DNA from: Gymnopus androsaceus JB14 | Lineage: Eukaryota > Basidiomycota > Agaricomycetes > Agaricales > Omphalotaceae | DNA: 64,000 nt | Assembly (NCBI GenBank): GCA_009733575.1 | Contig: ML769690.1 | Span: forward strand, 17,002 to 81,001 | Direction: 5' to 3' | In this document: positions 34,999 to 46,371 of the stretch, in pieces | Numbering within the stretch: the first letter of the stretch is position 1 | Layout: every line of letters starts with the position of its first letter | Notes under the pieces: generated by a model | Told to the model about the DNA's origin: nothing | What the model saw: the letters and a program-made list of their open reading frames with translations, nothing else | Databases searched by the model: none | Translations under genes and position numbers: made by a program

Positions 34999-36818
34999 GT
35001 TAGAACCATTCACAACAAAAGTAAAAAACCCACACAACTAATTCCACTAATACATAAAATTAACAATAAACAACATGGAGAACGCATATTCCTAGTAGTC
35101 TCCACTTGTTTGTAATATTCCCGACCACAATCCCATGCATCCCTACACTCATATATCGTCTTTCGCACCATAAGGCACCCCTCACCACTCAGTAGTTCAT
35201 CTTCGTCCGCTAATACCAACTTGCTTCTCCTCCGCTCCCAAAAAACCAGTTAAAACCCACTATGATACCCAGTATGGATACGTCCAGCCACACAAGTATT
35301 TACAACGCAGTAGACCACCTTCGCACGATAATATTCTAATTCGATCCTCAATGTCACCTAAATAAGGGGTACTTTTAACCTACATAAAAAGGCTTATTTC
35401 TCCGTACCAAATACCCCTAGTAAAAAAAATTATTAAGATACCATAACTCTCGTCATCGGCCCCAATTCTTCCTGATTTACTATTGCGTCATGTCTGGAAA
35501 AAACCTCCACCGTTCAATTCAATTACTAAACTAACTCGTGTCCTTGGTAGTGAATCTTCTTATCTCCTGAACGTAAACATAATCCTCATATTTAGGAACG
35601 TAAACTACTAATAAAAGCTAAGGATTTTCACACTTCTGGGCCCTGGCCATACTCAACCTCCCCACTTCTACAGACAACGTTCTACTTTTTGTGGACATCA
35701 CACCGACTTATTCAACCTGTTGATGTCACAACTCACACCTATACTGGCCTATACATCTGCACACCCAGCAAGGTCTCCGTTCAGTATAACAGCAGCTAAG
35801 GGGACAAGCTGTCCGCCGACACCGGCGCAGAAAAGCATCCAGCAAAGCTAAACGTACCCAGAGCCGTATTTACGCCTTTTTACAATCTAATTAACCATAT
35901 TTCAGCCCCCCAACCAGCCCACCTTGACTTCGAAGGCACCTTTCGCTTTTCGAAAATACTCAATTATATGTCACGGAACCACGAAAGATCCTACGGAAAA
36001 AAAAATCCTTGACAGACATCCAAAGCGTCCGCTGTGTGCAAACCGTTCTGTCTAAAGTCGAAAAAACCAGATATATGTTGGATATTGTATTTGTCCCATA
36101 AATTATCCAAGCCTTCTTGCCCCAACCTAACACCGGTACTAATCGACAATCTCCTCACTAAGAGTATAACACAATAAACTCCCACCCATCTCAAAATCCT
36201 CTTACTGCATGAGTTATTACCCCACACCCACGCAAATGTATACGCCGAACCTCACTTATAACCCAGTCTTCCTTTGTACCCCTAATCCAATCTGCTTCTA
36301 AGAGCAATTCCCAAAGAATAATACCATCACTCATAATAAAAATATCGCAAAGATATAAACGAACTCCCAAGATCAGGAAAGAAAAACAAAAGACGTAGCG
36401 AACGGTCTAGCTGGCAAAGAACTACAACAGAAACACACGGCATGCAGCCTCAATCCTTCATCTATATAATTAATATCCATCCAGGCAACCTTCAATATCT
36501 TTGTCCTAAACTACCCTTCACCACCGCCTCCAGTTTCCCGTATATCCTCCCAGAACTGAACAAGAAAACCATTCCAACGCCATAAATCACAAAACAACTT
36601 CGCATCCCTCCACTTCCAACCAGCAAATCCACCAATCTCTCCCAAAAGCCTACATTCCTACCACAGCAACCACTCACAGCCCTCATATCTCACAGAATAA
36701 GTGAACTAACTTCCACATTCTCAAACAGAATAATCTCCAACCCTCATGATCCATCAGAATTTACAGGATTCTGATTAATTCATCGGTGCATTTGAATCAG
36801 ATTCCAACGACGACAATA
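34999..36818. repeat. Left LTR and leader, strongly G-depleted
   Basis: The LTR homology can be followed from 34999 to about 35330; where the LTR ends is unclear. The rest carries no gene. It is strikingly C-rich and G-poor on the plus strand: from 36481 to 36720 I count 18 G and 92 C in 240 bases. A poorly matching primer-site-like stretch lies near 36748. Confidence 0.6.
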
Positions 36819-37209
36819 TGTCTAAAGCACTAAAAGCCTTTGATAAGGTTACAACCTTAAAGTCGGACGGATCAAACTGGGATACGTGGAAAACTCGAGT
36901 GGAATTTGCAGCCAGATCTATCGGCTACCAGCGTTATTCGAATGGAATCCACATTTGATAACGGATCCAGACGCAATGGAGAATGATAGAGAAAAGGACA
37001 ACGACCTTTTGAATGCTATCATTGGGCAGGTTATCGGATGGAATATTCCGGAAGGTATAGGAACTACGACAACACGAAACGGTTGTGGGAAAATTTTACT
37101 TGCTGATTATGATTCTAAAAAACACTACTTATCCGAATCATTTTTGCAAAGACGACTCCACACACTATGCGAATGGCATTTCAGGAAAATCCCCTTCATA
37201 ATACCATAA
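36819..37209 (+). pseudogene. Copia gag, broken
   Basis: Starts MSKALKAFDKVTTLKSDGSN followed by WDTWKTRVEFAARSIGY, the conserved opening of copia gag proteins. It continues in shifting frames with DNDLLNAIIGQV and then ADYDSK and LSESFLQRRLHTL. At least one TAG-type break and several frame changes are present. The zinc knuckle and protease expected downstream cannot be recognised. Confidence 0.72.
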
Positions 37210-39462
37210 AATAGGGTCAATATCATACTAAACATATCAATACACATAAAAAAATCTGGTATATTCTCCGACTCCCTCCATGTACTAAGAGCAATCCATG
37301 CTGTACGACCTCCAAACAACTAAAACCTATAGAGGTGAATTCCCAGAAAATTCTGTCCATGAATCAACCCGCATCGATTACCCCTAATATATTTCGAACA
37401 AAAAACAAACAACAACCATTCATTAATGTCTCCTCTGTTCTCTCCCCGAACACCTTCAAAACCACTACAAGCCAAAGCACAAATAACACGCATTATATAG
37501 CCCTGTTTCTTAATCTCTGCGTGTACACAAAGCAGAACAAGAAGATCTATTCAATGCCTCGCTGAATACATCTTATTTTCCCATTCTTCAATTTTACGTG
37601 CTCCTAAAACATATTTACATCGAAATTCCGGCTAACATCCAATCCCCACCACACGTATAGCGGATCGCGAGATCTACAAAACTGAAGAGAATACTCGCCC
37701 AAACACAATGTATGTTCCCGGAGATTCAGAAACAGGGGAAGAGGTAGGTTTCCCGACACTACAACAAACATTATTCCTGCGGTCGTGGAACATATATCCT
37801 AATCTATTAAGGGGATAACAATAACCTGTTTCCCGAATCAGCAGAAATACTATTCGTAAATCTGAAGCACATGATTAAAATACGGTCACTGCGGACGAGG
37901 ACGTCTCGAAAATCTAAAACGATGTACGGTGCACGACTTCATGTTTGTATAAACAAAACTACAGCCGCGACATTAACTGAATACCCCATTCCTCCTCTGG
38001 TACAGGATTAACGAAAGTTTACACCCGTAGGTCATCTTGAGAATCTGATTACATCTCCAAAATTTACCTATGTCCCATCGGCCAGCACAGTATCGCCATG
38101 GATCAGCGAATCGAAGACGCCTTTAACGAGACGAAAGGAGCTCCAAAAAGAAAAAAAGCAACAAGAAGTGACACATTCAGACCGAAAACAATTCGGAAAT
38201 CGAGAAAAACTAGGAGAACCGGATCAACTCAAGCACGCATTAAAACTCAATTCCAGTATATCAATCATGCTAAGTCTGGCACCCTTCCCTCCTCATTATC
38301 CCTAATAATGAATTGAGGAAACCTTCACATCCCCTACTAGTAAACTCCAAAGGCCCATTCTTTATCTAACATTCTGGCATGACATGTTATCACGTGAAAA
38401 TACTCTCCCAGCTATAAGTTAAGCATTCGGCGAATCTCGTGTATTTCGCGATTCTTTCTCTCAGAAAATCAGCCATTATCAAATCCAATAATCGCAATTT
38501 ATAGTTAACATTATACAATACGACCGAACTAGCGAATCGCAAAGCCAAGACTGCAATAGTAAGCAAGAAAACATCTACAAATGTCAAAAACAACTCCGCT
38601 ATCTCTCACTCCCACCTCATTAATGATTGATAAGAGGAGGCGAGAGGAAGAATCATTTACACTCTCATAAATCGTAACCGTATTAAAACTTCTTTCTTCC
38701 ATTCTCTATGTTAAATTTTTGGCATCATGTACACCAAAGACTAGGTATATGGAAACATCAACGCGTGATCATCTGCTATATACTGTCTCAGTTCCCTTCA
38801 GTTACTGTTTAGCAATCTATCTTGACTCCGGATGATGAGGCTTACCAACCTCAGACAAAATGACGCACACTATACCAACTCGATTCGACATACATGCAAA
38901 AATAATACAACTGAGCGACCACATTCACACATCCGATAGTCATCACAGTCCTGCATTAAACGAAGAAATACCTTCAACAGGCTATAAACAACACCCTCCA
39001 TCCTCCAACTACTCCATCAAGGACTATTCCAACAACAACAAACAAAAATAAGTAAATATGTTAAACGCATCCCCCTCAAATCCACCCCCAATATAGAGAT
39101 CCAAGACTACACCTCCCTCAAAACACACTCCAGTAAAATCACTGGGAATACAATCCACAAATCTGACATCAATGTCCTGTAATGGTCGACCACTCCACAC
39201 CGACGATAATGTGTTCTAATTATATTCGAATCGACCTCAGAGACCTCCAGCCAACGCACAATACTTATATTGTGAGGAGGAACCCCAAAAGAACTATAAA
39301 CGGTATCCAATCAAACTAACCTAGCACTCAACCCATACACCTAGAGAAGCACATCCCCATTATCTCGTTACTAAAGTTATCGGCATTGATTTCAGCGATT
39401 TATACTTATTACGAGGCAACATTGGCATACTATAGGTAAACAACAACAACAAAACAATATAT
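37210..39462. other. Degenerate gag-protease interval of the copia element
   Basis: No convincing frame longer than about 75 codons. A basic fragment near 38098-38316 (RKKATRSDTFRPKTIRKSRK) may be gag remains. AT- and C-rich with many short indels. I see no other feature. Confidence 0.5.
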
Positions 39463-42117
39463 ATGACTTTATCCACGCGTAAGCATATGTTCCGAGACAA
39501 CCAGGTTCGTGGAATCGCATTGGATCCGAAACAAATGGATGAACCGGAATGCCGTGCTTGTATGCTTGGGAAAGCATCCAGATATCCTATTGCTCAGGTG
39601 CGATCATCGCCACGTGCGGAGAATTTTGGAGACATCTTCCACATGGACGTGTGGGGACCATCACAAGTCAGAACGGTAAACCATTGCACGTACACGCTGA
39701 CTCTAGTTGATGAAGCAACTGACTGGTTGGAGGAACCTCAAATGAAGTCGAAGGACGAGTCATTCGCACAGTACGTGGTTCTCCAAACAGGTCTCCAAAC
39801 TCAATACGGCACAACTGTTAAAGTTCTCCACTCTGATCGAGGGGGAGAATTTCTCAGTAACGAATTCACGGCATATCTGGAACGCATTGGGACACGACGA
39901 CGTCTCACGGTACACGACACCCCGGAACACAATGGTATAGCGGAACGCGCACATCGAACGTTGCTTAACGCAGTTCGAAGTCTTTTGATCTCATCAGGAC
40001 TCCCAAAATGGCTTTGGGGATTCATGATGAAATATGCGGTATATGTTTGGAACAGGACGCCGAAGAAAGCCATTCGGAATGGCCACTCCATACGAGAAAC
40101 GGTTTGGTATTAAACCGGACATTACTAATCTTCGAATCTTCGGCAGTATCGTTTATGTCAAACGAGAAAAGGAACCCGGCAAATTGGAACCACAGGCCCA
40201 GGAAGGACGCTGGATAGGACTCGAACCCGAATCGAATGGTCACTACATCTACTGGCCAACACGTCACACTGTCACAACGGAGAGGAACGTAGTTTTCTCT
40301 GACAGGCAGATCCAACCCGTTGAAGGGGAGGATGGAAATTTGGGAAATTTGGAAACATCAGTCACCGAGTCGGAACAGCCTGTCATACCAGTTCCAGAAG
40401 AAATTGCCGAACCAATTGCACCAGACGAAGTATCTGGGAAACGAGTCAGACGACCCACCAAGAAGATCAGGGACGTCATTGAAGGACTTGGAGAAGGAAG
40501 TGATGAGTTGCGACATCTTACCGCATCTCTAGGTCAGGTAACATCAGAAATCGAATCTGATCCTTTATCTGTTGCAGAAGCTATGCGACGACCTGACAGC
40601 TCCAAATGGTACGATGCCATGAAGGACGAAATCTCCAGACTCCAGGAGCGTGGAACCTATACAATTGTCACTCCACCTCCAGATGCCAATATTCTCACAT
40701 CCAAATGGGTCTATCGGACCAAGAAGGATGAACGAGGTCACATTACAGGACACCGAGCTCGTCTTGTTGTACGTGGATTTAATCAGATCCCAGACGTTGA
40801 CTACTTCCCAGACGAAACTTTCGCATCTGTCGCGAAACTTGCATCAGCCCGTGCTATACTCAGCATCGGAGCTGAGAAGAGCATGATTATTCACCAAATG
40901 GACGTGAAATCAGCTTACCTTTACGGGAAATTGGACGACAACGAGCGCATTTTTATGAAGGCACCTCCAGGCATTGATATAGGGGTAAAACCAGGTCAAA
41001 CCTTACGGCTTAAACTCGCACTTTACGGACTTAAACAAGCCGGTCGACGATGGTACATGCGATTCAGGGAAATCATGACCCAACTAGGGTTTAAACGGTC
41101 TGATTTTGATCACGCTGTTTTCTATCGCACTAATCCCTTCACCATCATTTTCATACATGTTGACGACATGACATTGGTTACCGAAACCCTGGCCATCATG
41201 GAGAAACTGAAGAAAGATATTGGGGCTATAATCGAAGTTGTTGATTCCGGAGAAATCCATTGGCTACTTGGGATCGAGATCCGAAGATCTCTCCATAATA
41301 GGACGATTCACCTATCCCAGCGGTCATACATTGACGCCATACTCTCTCGCTATGGATTCTCGGATATAAAGCCACTCTCTATTCCCTTCGATCCCCACAT
41401 TCACCTCACCAAAGACCAATCACCCAAAACGGTCGAGGATATCGCTTTCATGCGCGACAAACCCTACAGAGAGGCACTTGGTGCTCTCCAGTACTTATCC
41501 GTTGCTACGAGACCTGACATCACGTATGCAGTCTCTATCCTTGCTCGCTTTTCACAAAACCCCGGCATCACTCATTGGAATGGTGTACGCCGTGTCTACG
41601 CCTATCTCAAATACACTCGAGATTTTGGCTCAGTACGAGCAACCAGGAGACAGTCCAAGGTTACACGGATGCGGATGGTATGTCCCAAGAGGATCGACAT
41701 GCTATTTCCGGGTACGTTTTTATGTTGAATGGCGGAGCAGTATCTTGGTCGTCGAAACGACAAGATACCATTTCTTTATCCACCACGGAAGCCGAGTATA
41801 TCGCTTTGACCCATGCGGCAAAGGAAGCGATCTGGCTTAGGAATCTTTTGTCGGAAATCTTTGGTCCAATTACTCATGCGATCCCTATCATGTCAGACAA
41901 TCAGTCCGCCATCGCATTGGCAAAGGATGATCGTTTTCATGCCAGGACCAAACACATCGATATCCGATACCACTTCATCCGCTATGTCATCGAGGAAGGT
42001 AAAATTCGTCTTACATACTGCCCTACCGAAAACATGACGGCAGACATCTTCACCAAAGCCTTACCTTCGATGAAAGCCAAACACTTCGCAGCATCCATGG
42101 GATTAGCAAAGGTTTGA
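39463..42117 (+). pseudogene. Copia pol: integrase, reverse transcriptase, RNase H
   Basis: Integrase (39463-40090): CRACMLGKA is the C-C half of the zinc site. The catalytic D-D-E lies in HMDVWGP, LHSDRGGEF and HNGIAERAH. The H-H half is missing. A one-base frameshift near 40075-40085 joins to the next frame. Reverse transcriptase (about 40600-41300): KWVYRTKKDERG, MDVKSAYLYG, LYGLKQAGRRWY and the catalytic IHVDDM. A second frameshift near 41622, in a short T run, leads to RNase H: YTDADG, SLSTTEAEY, MSDNQSA and TKHIDIRYH, ending ADIFTKALP and a stop at 42115-42117. Every catalytic residue I checked is intact, so only the two frameshifts and the lost 5' part disable it. This half is far better preserved than the gag side. 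Confidence 0.88.
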
Positions 42118-42124
42118 AGGGGAG

Positions 42125-42335
42125 TGTTGGAATATCAAAGGTAAATATATTCTATCGAACTATACATGGAACGCTTTCTCGTAGTCTCCACTTGTTTGTA
42201 TCACCATCCCATGCACTCCACTACTATCGTCTCGCAGACTCCACTCAGTCTCTCGCCGTATCCACTTGCTCTCTCGCAGTACCCACTGTACCGTATGGAT
42301 AGTAGCCACAAGTATTCACGCAGTAGCCAATGTCA
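42125..42335. repeat. Right LTR of the copia element, truncated
   Basis: Begins TGTTGGAATATCAAAGG directly after the polypurine tract. It shares GTAGTCTCCACTTGTTTGTA and CACAAGTATTCACGCAGTAG with the left LTR. The 3' end is not found; the sequence changes into the hairpin-motif zone. Confidence 0.75.
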
Positions 42336-42397
42336 AAGTGGCATGCAAGAAGTGCTGCGATTGTATACACATGCTCTAGCTGGAAAAGAAGAATCAT

Positions 42398-42633
42398 AGC
42401 GGCTAAGTACAGCCTGCAAGTTATGTCGAAAGGGAAAAGATTTGGAATCCAGCCCAGAATTGGCGTTGATAGCAAGAAAGTCATTTAAAGATGCTGCAGT
42501 ATGATATCAAAGGGCTTCGGGATGTAGAGAGAGAGTTGTATAGCGGCTGAATATAGCCTGCATATTTGGCGAAAGGTCAAATTGGCTGAGTACAGCCTGA
42601 AGTTCATACTTGAAATTCGGCTGAGTACAGCCT
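42398..42633. repeat. Hairpin motif cluster 1 (GGCTGAATACAGCC family)
   Basis: Four copies of a short motif, GGCTRARTACAGCCTG or close variants, at about 42400, 42545, 42585 and 42619. The core GGCTG-n4-CAGCC is self-complementary. More copies lie at 47262-47820, 49628-49793, 52487-52563, 54595-54795, 54991-55165, 60717-60925 and 62979-63113, in both orientations. Repeated short motifs near element ends are known as transposase-binding subterminal repeats in CACTA-type transposons, to which Plavaka is related. Confidence 0.75.
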
Positions 42634-42886
42634 GAAGTTCAGGATGAGATTGGTTCGGGATAGAAGGTTACATGAGGGGAGAAAAGAAAGGACCACGACG
42701 GCACCAAATCGCATCTCTCCGAGATCAGACCTTACATAAGGGTTCGCGAAAGTTCCGGCTAAGCTACCCCCGGTCCGGGTGATCAAAGCGATTCATGGGA
42801 AGACCTAATTGAGGTTAAACAGCAATTTTTCATACATGCTCTTGAGACCTTAATAATGTTTAATTAATCTCAATGCCACCACAATC

Positions 42887-45800
42887 CTAATAGATTGTAC
42901 CGAACGTGTACTTGCTCTGAAAGTTATTCACAAAAAACCTTTTACAATTATCTAAAATGTTTGATGACTCCCAGTCCGTTGCCCAAGTTGTCCTCAATGA
43001 CATATTTGGTGTGAGCATGCAACATTGCCGGATGTTTGCCACATGTATAATATCTGCCTGTCGAGGGACTCCTTTCTCTTCCAGCCTATCAACAGCATAC
43101 ATCAGGGTATCTGAGTCAGGACAATCCTTGAATTTTGAATACCACTCAATAAATGCAAGGGGCTGTCCCATGTAATTCTTCCATTCCTGGGGTGCTGGTC
43201 TTCTGAAAAGTGGTGTACCTATAGCATCTGGAAGGTAGAAAATCACTCGGATACGACCAGCGCGACATCCTGAACACAGAGGATAAGAACACAGCAGACC
43301 CTTTGTGACATCATTTTTTCTTACCTGCAACACCTGTGGACTCCCCTGCATTGCTATCCAAGACAAGGACAGTATCAAAATGGCTAATTTCTGAATGTTT
43401 CCATATGGGTAATGCCTTTACAGTTTCTGATAATTCTTCATCTTCAAATAAGCTGAGTGGAGCAATTTTGACCTGATGCCACACATTCAATGAATCAAAA
43501 GGAAGTGGGGTTTTAAGTGCATCAGTTCTTGACTGTGGTTTTGGATGAAGTCCATTTAGAAAAAGCTTCAAACTGGTAATAAAGGTAGGTGCATGATGGT
43601 CACGAGCAATTGTGACAATGGGCTTATTTGGCTCTGGTGCACGCTTGGCCAATTGGATGCCAAAGTTCACCTTGCTGTTGTTCTCTGGTACCACCTCCTC
43701 ATCACCGTTAACAACAGTGACTGATGCATCATTGTCTGCATCATTGTCAAGTCCACTCTCCTCCAATTCAATGTGGCTTTTCCATTGCCTAAAGAAATCA
43801 AAAGAAGCCACCTTTTCCTGTCAGGAGAGCTAAGTAATCATCTGTGGGAAGGCATCCCTCTTGTTACTTGCTCGCCATCCATCTTTAGCAAAAGTGATAT
43901 GAAGGTGCTCAAACGCCTCTGTATTGCCATTGTCTGTTGTCCCTTGCATCTGAATAGAGGGGACGTAGTGTAAAAGTGAATGAAATTTAGGGATATTGAA
44001 GTTCTTGCGAACTTCCTTTTCCTCGAAGAATTCCCTCTTAGCATGCCAGGAATCCAGTGCCTGTGTCATATTTGTCAGGGTTCTACCATCATGAGAAGGG
44101 TATTGTGCAAGAAGGATGAAATCCAAGAGACTGTGGGTTGCAATGATACCCCGGGAGTCTATCTTGCCAACAAGACAGGCAATAAGGATCTTTGCCAGAT
44201 TTTTTCTTTCTGGGCCAGTGACCTGACTGAGGCTGGATATGCCACCCTTGAAATGACGAACACCAAATGCAGGAGGAAGAGACTGCAGCCGGAAATCAAA
44301 CTCATCCTCAGTCATCAAGGACTGGATCCAAGCAATCAAGTGCTTTATAACCCCCTGGTATAGTTGGTGGAGAACATCTGGTGTTATTGCATCATGGATA
44401 TCGCAGAAGGGAAATCCTTTCCAGAATGGATTATAGTCCCCACCAGCAACATCATCTTCCATTGCTATTGAATGTATATCAGTGGGAGTTTTCCCACTCA
44501 ATCTAGCATTGTTGATTATTGTTTCAGTCCAGGTCTGGGTGCGATCTCTGCCAATTGTCATTTTCTCAAGAGTACTTGCTCTTTGACGACATTTGGGGCA
44601 TGTTCCATACTTGGTGCATGTAACCAAGCATTGCTCAGGATAGTCGGCCACATATGAGGAAATAATGGGGTGAACCATGCGTCGTTTGCCATCACCACTG
44701 GTCATTACTTCACCCTTGAGGCCTGCTTCCTTGAGAGGTGAGAGAACCTCCGCCATTGACCGGTGAAATAGCTCATAGTTTCGGAGGCGTAATTTTTTCT
44801 TCGAAACACCTTTTTTTTTGACCGGTTTGATGACTGAGAGATATGCAATAAGCACACAAGCCTGTGCACTTGGTTTCCGCCTAAGTGCTTTCGGAAGGTT
44901 GCCTATGGTAAGGTAGACTGGATAGGCTGCCTTCCCTCCACTGAAGTTCGTGAGTTGCGCCTTGTCGGAAGCAATGATTACAGGAGCTACAGTAGCACCA
45001 AGAGGCAACAATTTCTAGTATAGTTGGTGAGAGTTGAACTAGAAATTGATCTGCACATACGCACCTGGACAGCATGCCATCCATGTGCAGACCACATCTC
45101 GTGGAAGATACGGTCCTTCTCACTGCGGTCTTCAGTCGCAAAGAATTTCCCCGGTTTGTAGACCAAGTGCTTAGCAAAGGCAGGATCACCCCAAAGGCCA
45201 CGAATTGCTTCGAGAGAATCTCAATGATGAACAATGAAATGCTCGTTGGGCCGATCTTTGAAGGTGAACCGTTTGGTTTTCCAGGTCCCGCAACGTTCGG
45301 GGAGCTGGTCAACTATGTCGAACAGGGTCCTGGTGTCTTTGAAGGAGAGACCCAGTCAATCTTTCAACTATAAGTTGTTTAGCTACATGAAAAGGAAACA
45401 CAGACATAATTCTCACCTCTGGTATGGCCAGTAAACGGTTGAGCGACCCGTGCCCAATCTTCTCTTTGACAGCCCATTGAGCTATTTCCCAGTCAAGCCG
45501 AGAGGAAAATGGGTGGTAGCCTGTATTAGACAAGTCTGTCTTTGCACCAAACAATCTATCCCATTGCTCTCGTATGTTCTCCTCTAAACCTGTAGAGAGG
45601 ACGGCGCCGGCAGTCTCATCCCAGTCAATGACTCGAGCTTCGGGAACATCACTGAGTTGGCGGTTAATAGGCGAGTCAGGCGGAATTGAGGCAACAGGCT
45701 CCGGAGGCTGGAGGTAATGAGCATTGCGTTCATGCAGCAAGTCTTGCTGCTCTGAATATTCCTCCATGATTACATCTATCGGAACCTCATCGACCATTTC

Positions 45801-46371
45801 ATCCGCGTCGACCATCTCATCCGCGTCGACCGTCTCATCCGCGTTGTCCATCTCATTCGCATCGACCATGTTGACGTCGGCCATATTATCGGTTTCAGCC
45901 ACATTATCGACGTCGACCATCTCATCGATGTCCCCTTCTTCGAAGATCAATGAAGCGATCTCACTGTGATCAGAAAAGACGGAGGCTGCATCATCGTCGT
46001 CGTCGTCGTCGGTGTCGGAATCGTCGTCGTTGTCGGAATCATCATTGTTGTCGGAATTGTCGTTGTTGTCGGAATCGTCTTCGTTGTCGGAATCGTCGTC
46101 GTTGTGATCGTCGTTATCGACTTCGATATACTCAGCAGTAGTAGAGTTGCGATCATCCAGAGCTTCAGCTGGCGTTGTGTGGGGGGGGGGGATGAGAAGG
46201 CAGACGAGGAATACCGCTTGGTTCAGGTGCCAGAGCGAAATCTAATGCATAATATTGCGCATTAAAGGCGTTTTGGTGCCTGGCTTGCTGAGAGTTGCGC
46301 ATATGCACCTGCAACGACCTCGATGTCGCGAACACGTCGCGGCAGCCAGAGACTTTACATGAAAACTCCAT
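42887..46371 (-). pseudogene. Plavaka transposase (CACTA-related), with premature stops
   Basis: Large transposase of the fungal Plavaka group. From the N-terminus: a C2H2-like finger (MEFSCKVSGCRDVFATSRSL), an acidic Asp/Ser/Asn run, and a tandem DEMVDA repeat. Then come WDRLFGAKTDLSNTGYHPF and GLWGDPAFAKHLVYKP, then EMWSAHGWHAVQ. After an intron follow the hallmark GATVAPVIIASDKAQLTNF and KAAYPVYLTIGNL, then VADYPEQCLVTCTKYGTCPK, DIHDAITPDVLHQLYQG and HFKGGISSLSQVTGPERKN, and after another intron the tail. Stops break it: TGA at 45221-45223 (after IVHH, before DSLEAIR), and TAG (43830) plus TGA (43821) just after PQMIT. The TGA sites fit CGA arginine; the TAG fits tryptophan. The expected RNase H-fold core is otherwise complete, so the copy died recently. 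Confidence 0.85.
45760..46135. repeat. Asp-coding trinucleotide-type repeats in Plavaka N-terminus
   Basis: Two imperfect arrays: an 18-21 base unit containing CATCTCATCCGCGTCGACC (45795-45935), and runs of TCG/TCA with GTCGGAA (45990-46125). On the minus strand they encode a long acidic tract, so repeat growth has built the low-complexity part of the transposase. Confidence 0.8.

Larger units (their letters stand above)
34999..42335 (+). mobile_element. Ty1/copia LTR retrotransposon, 5' half decayed
   Basis: Both LTR starts are visible: TGTTAGAAC at 34999 and TGTTGGAATATC at 42125. The right LTR is preceded by a polypurine tract (AAGGGGAG, 42117-42124). The LTRs share blocks such as TAGTCTCCACTTGTTTGTA and CACAAGTATT, but the left one has many extra bases. 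Coding order gag, integrase, RT, RNase H is the copia order. The right LTR appears cut off near 42335, where hairpin-motif sequence begins. The distance from the left LTR start to gag (1.8 kb) is unusually long. Confidence 0.85.
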
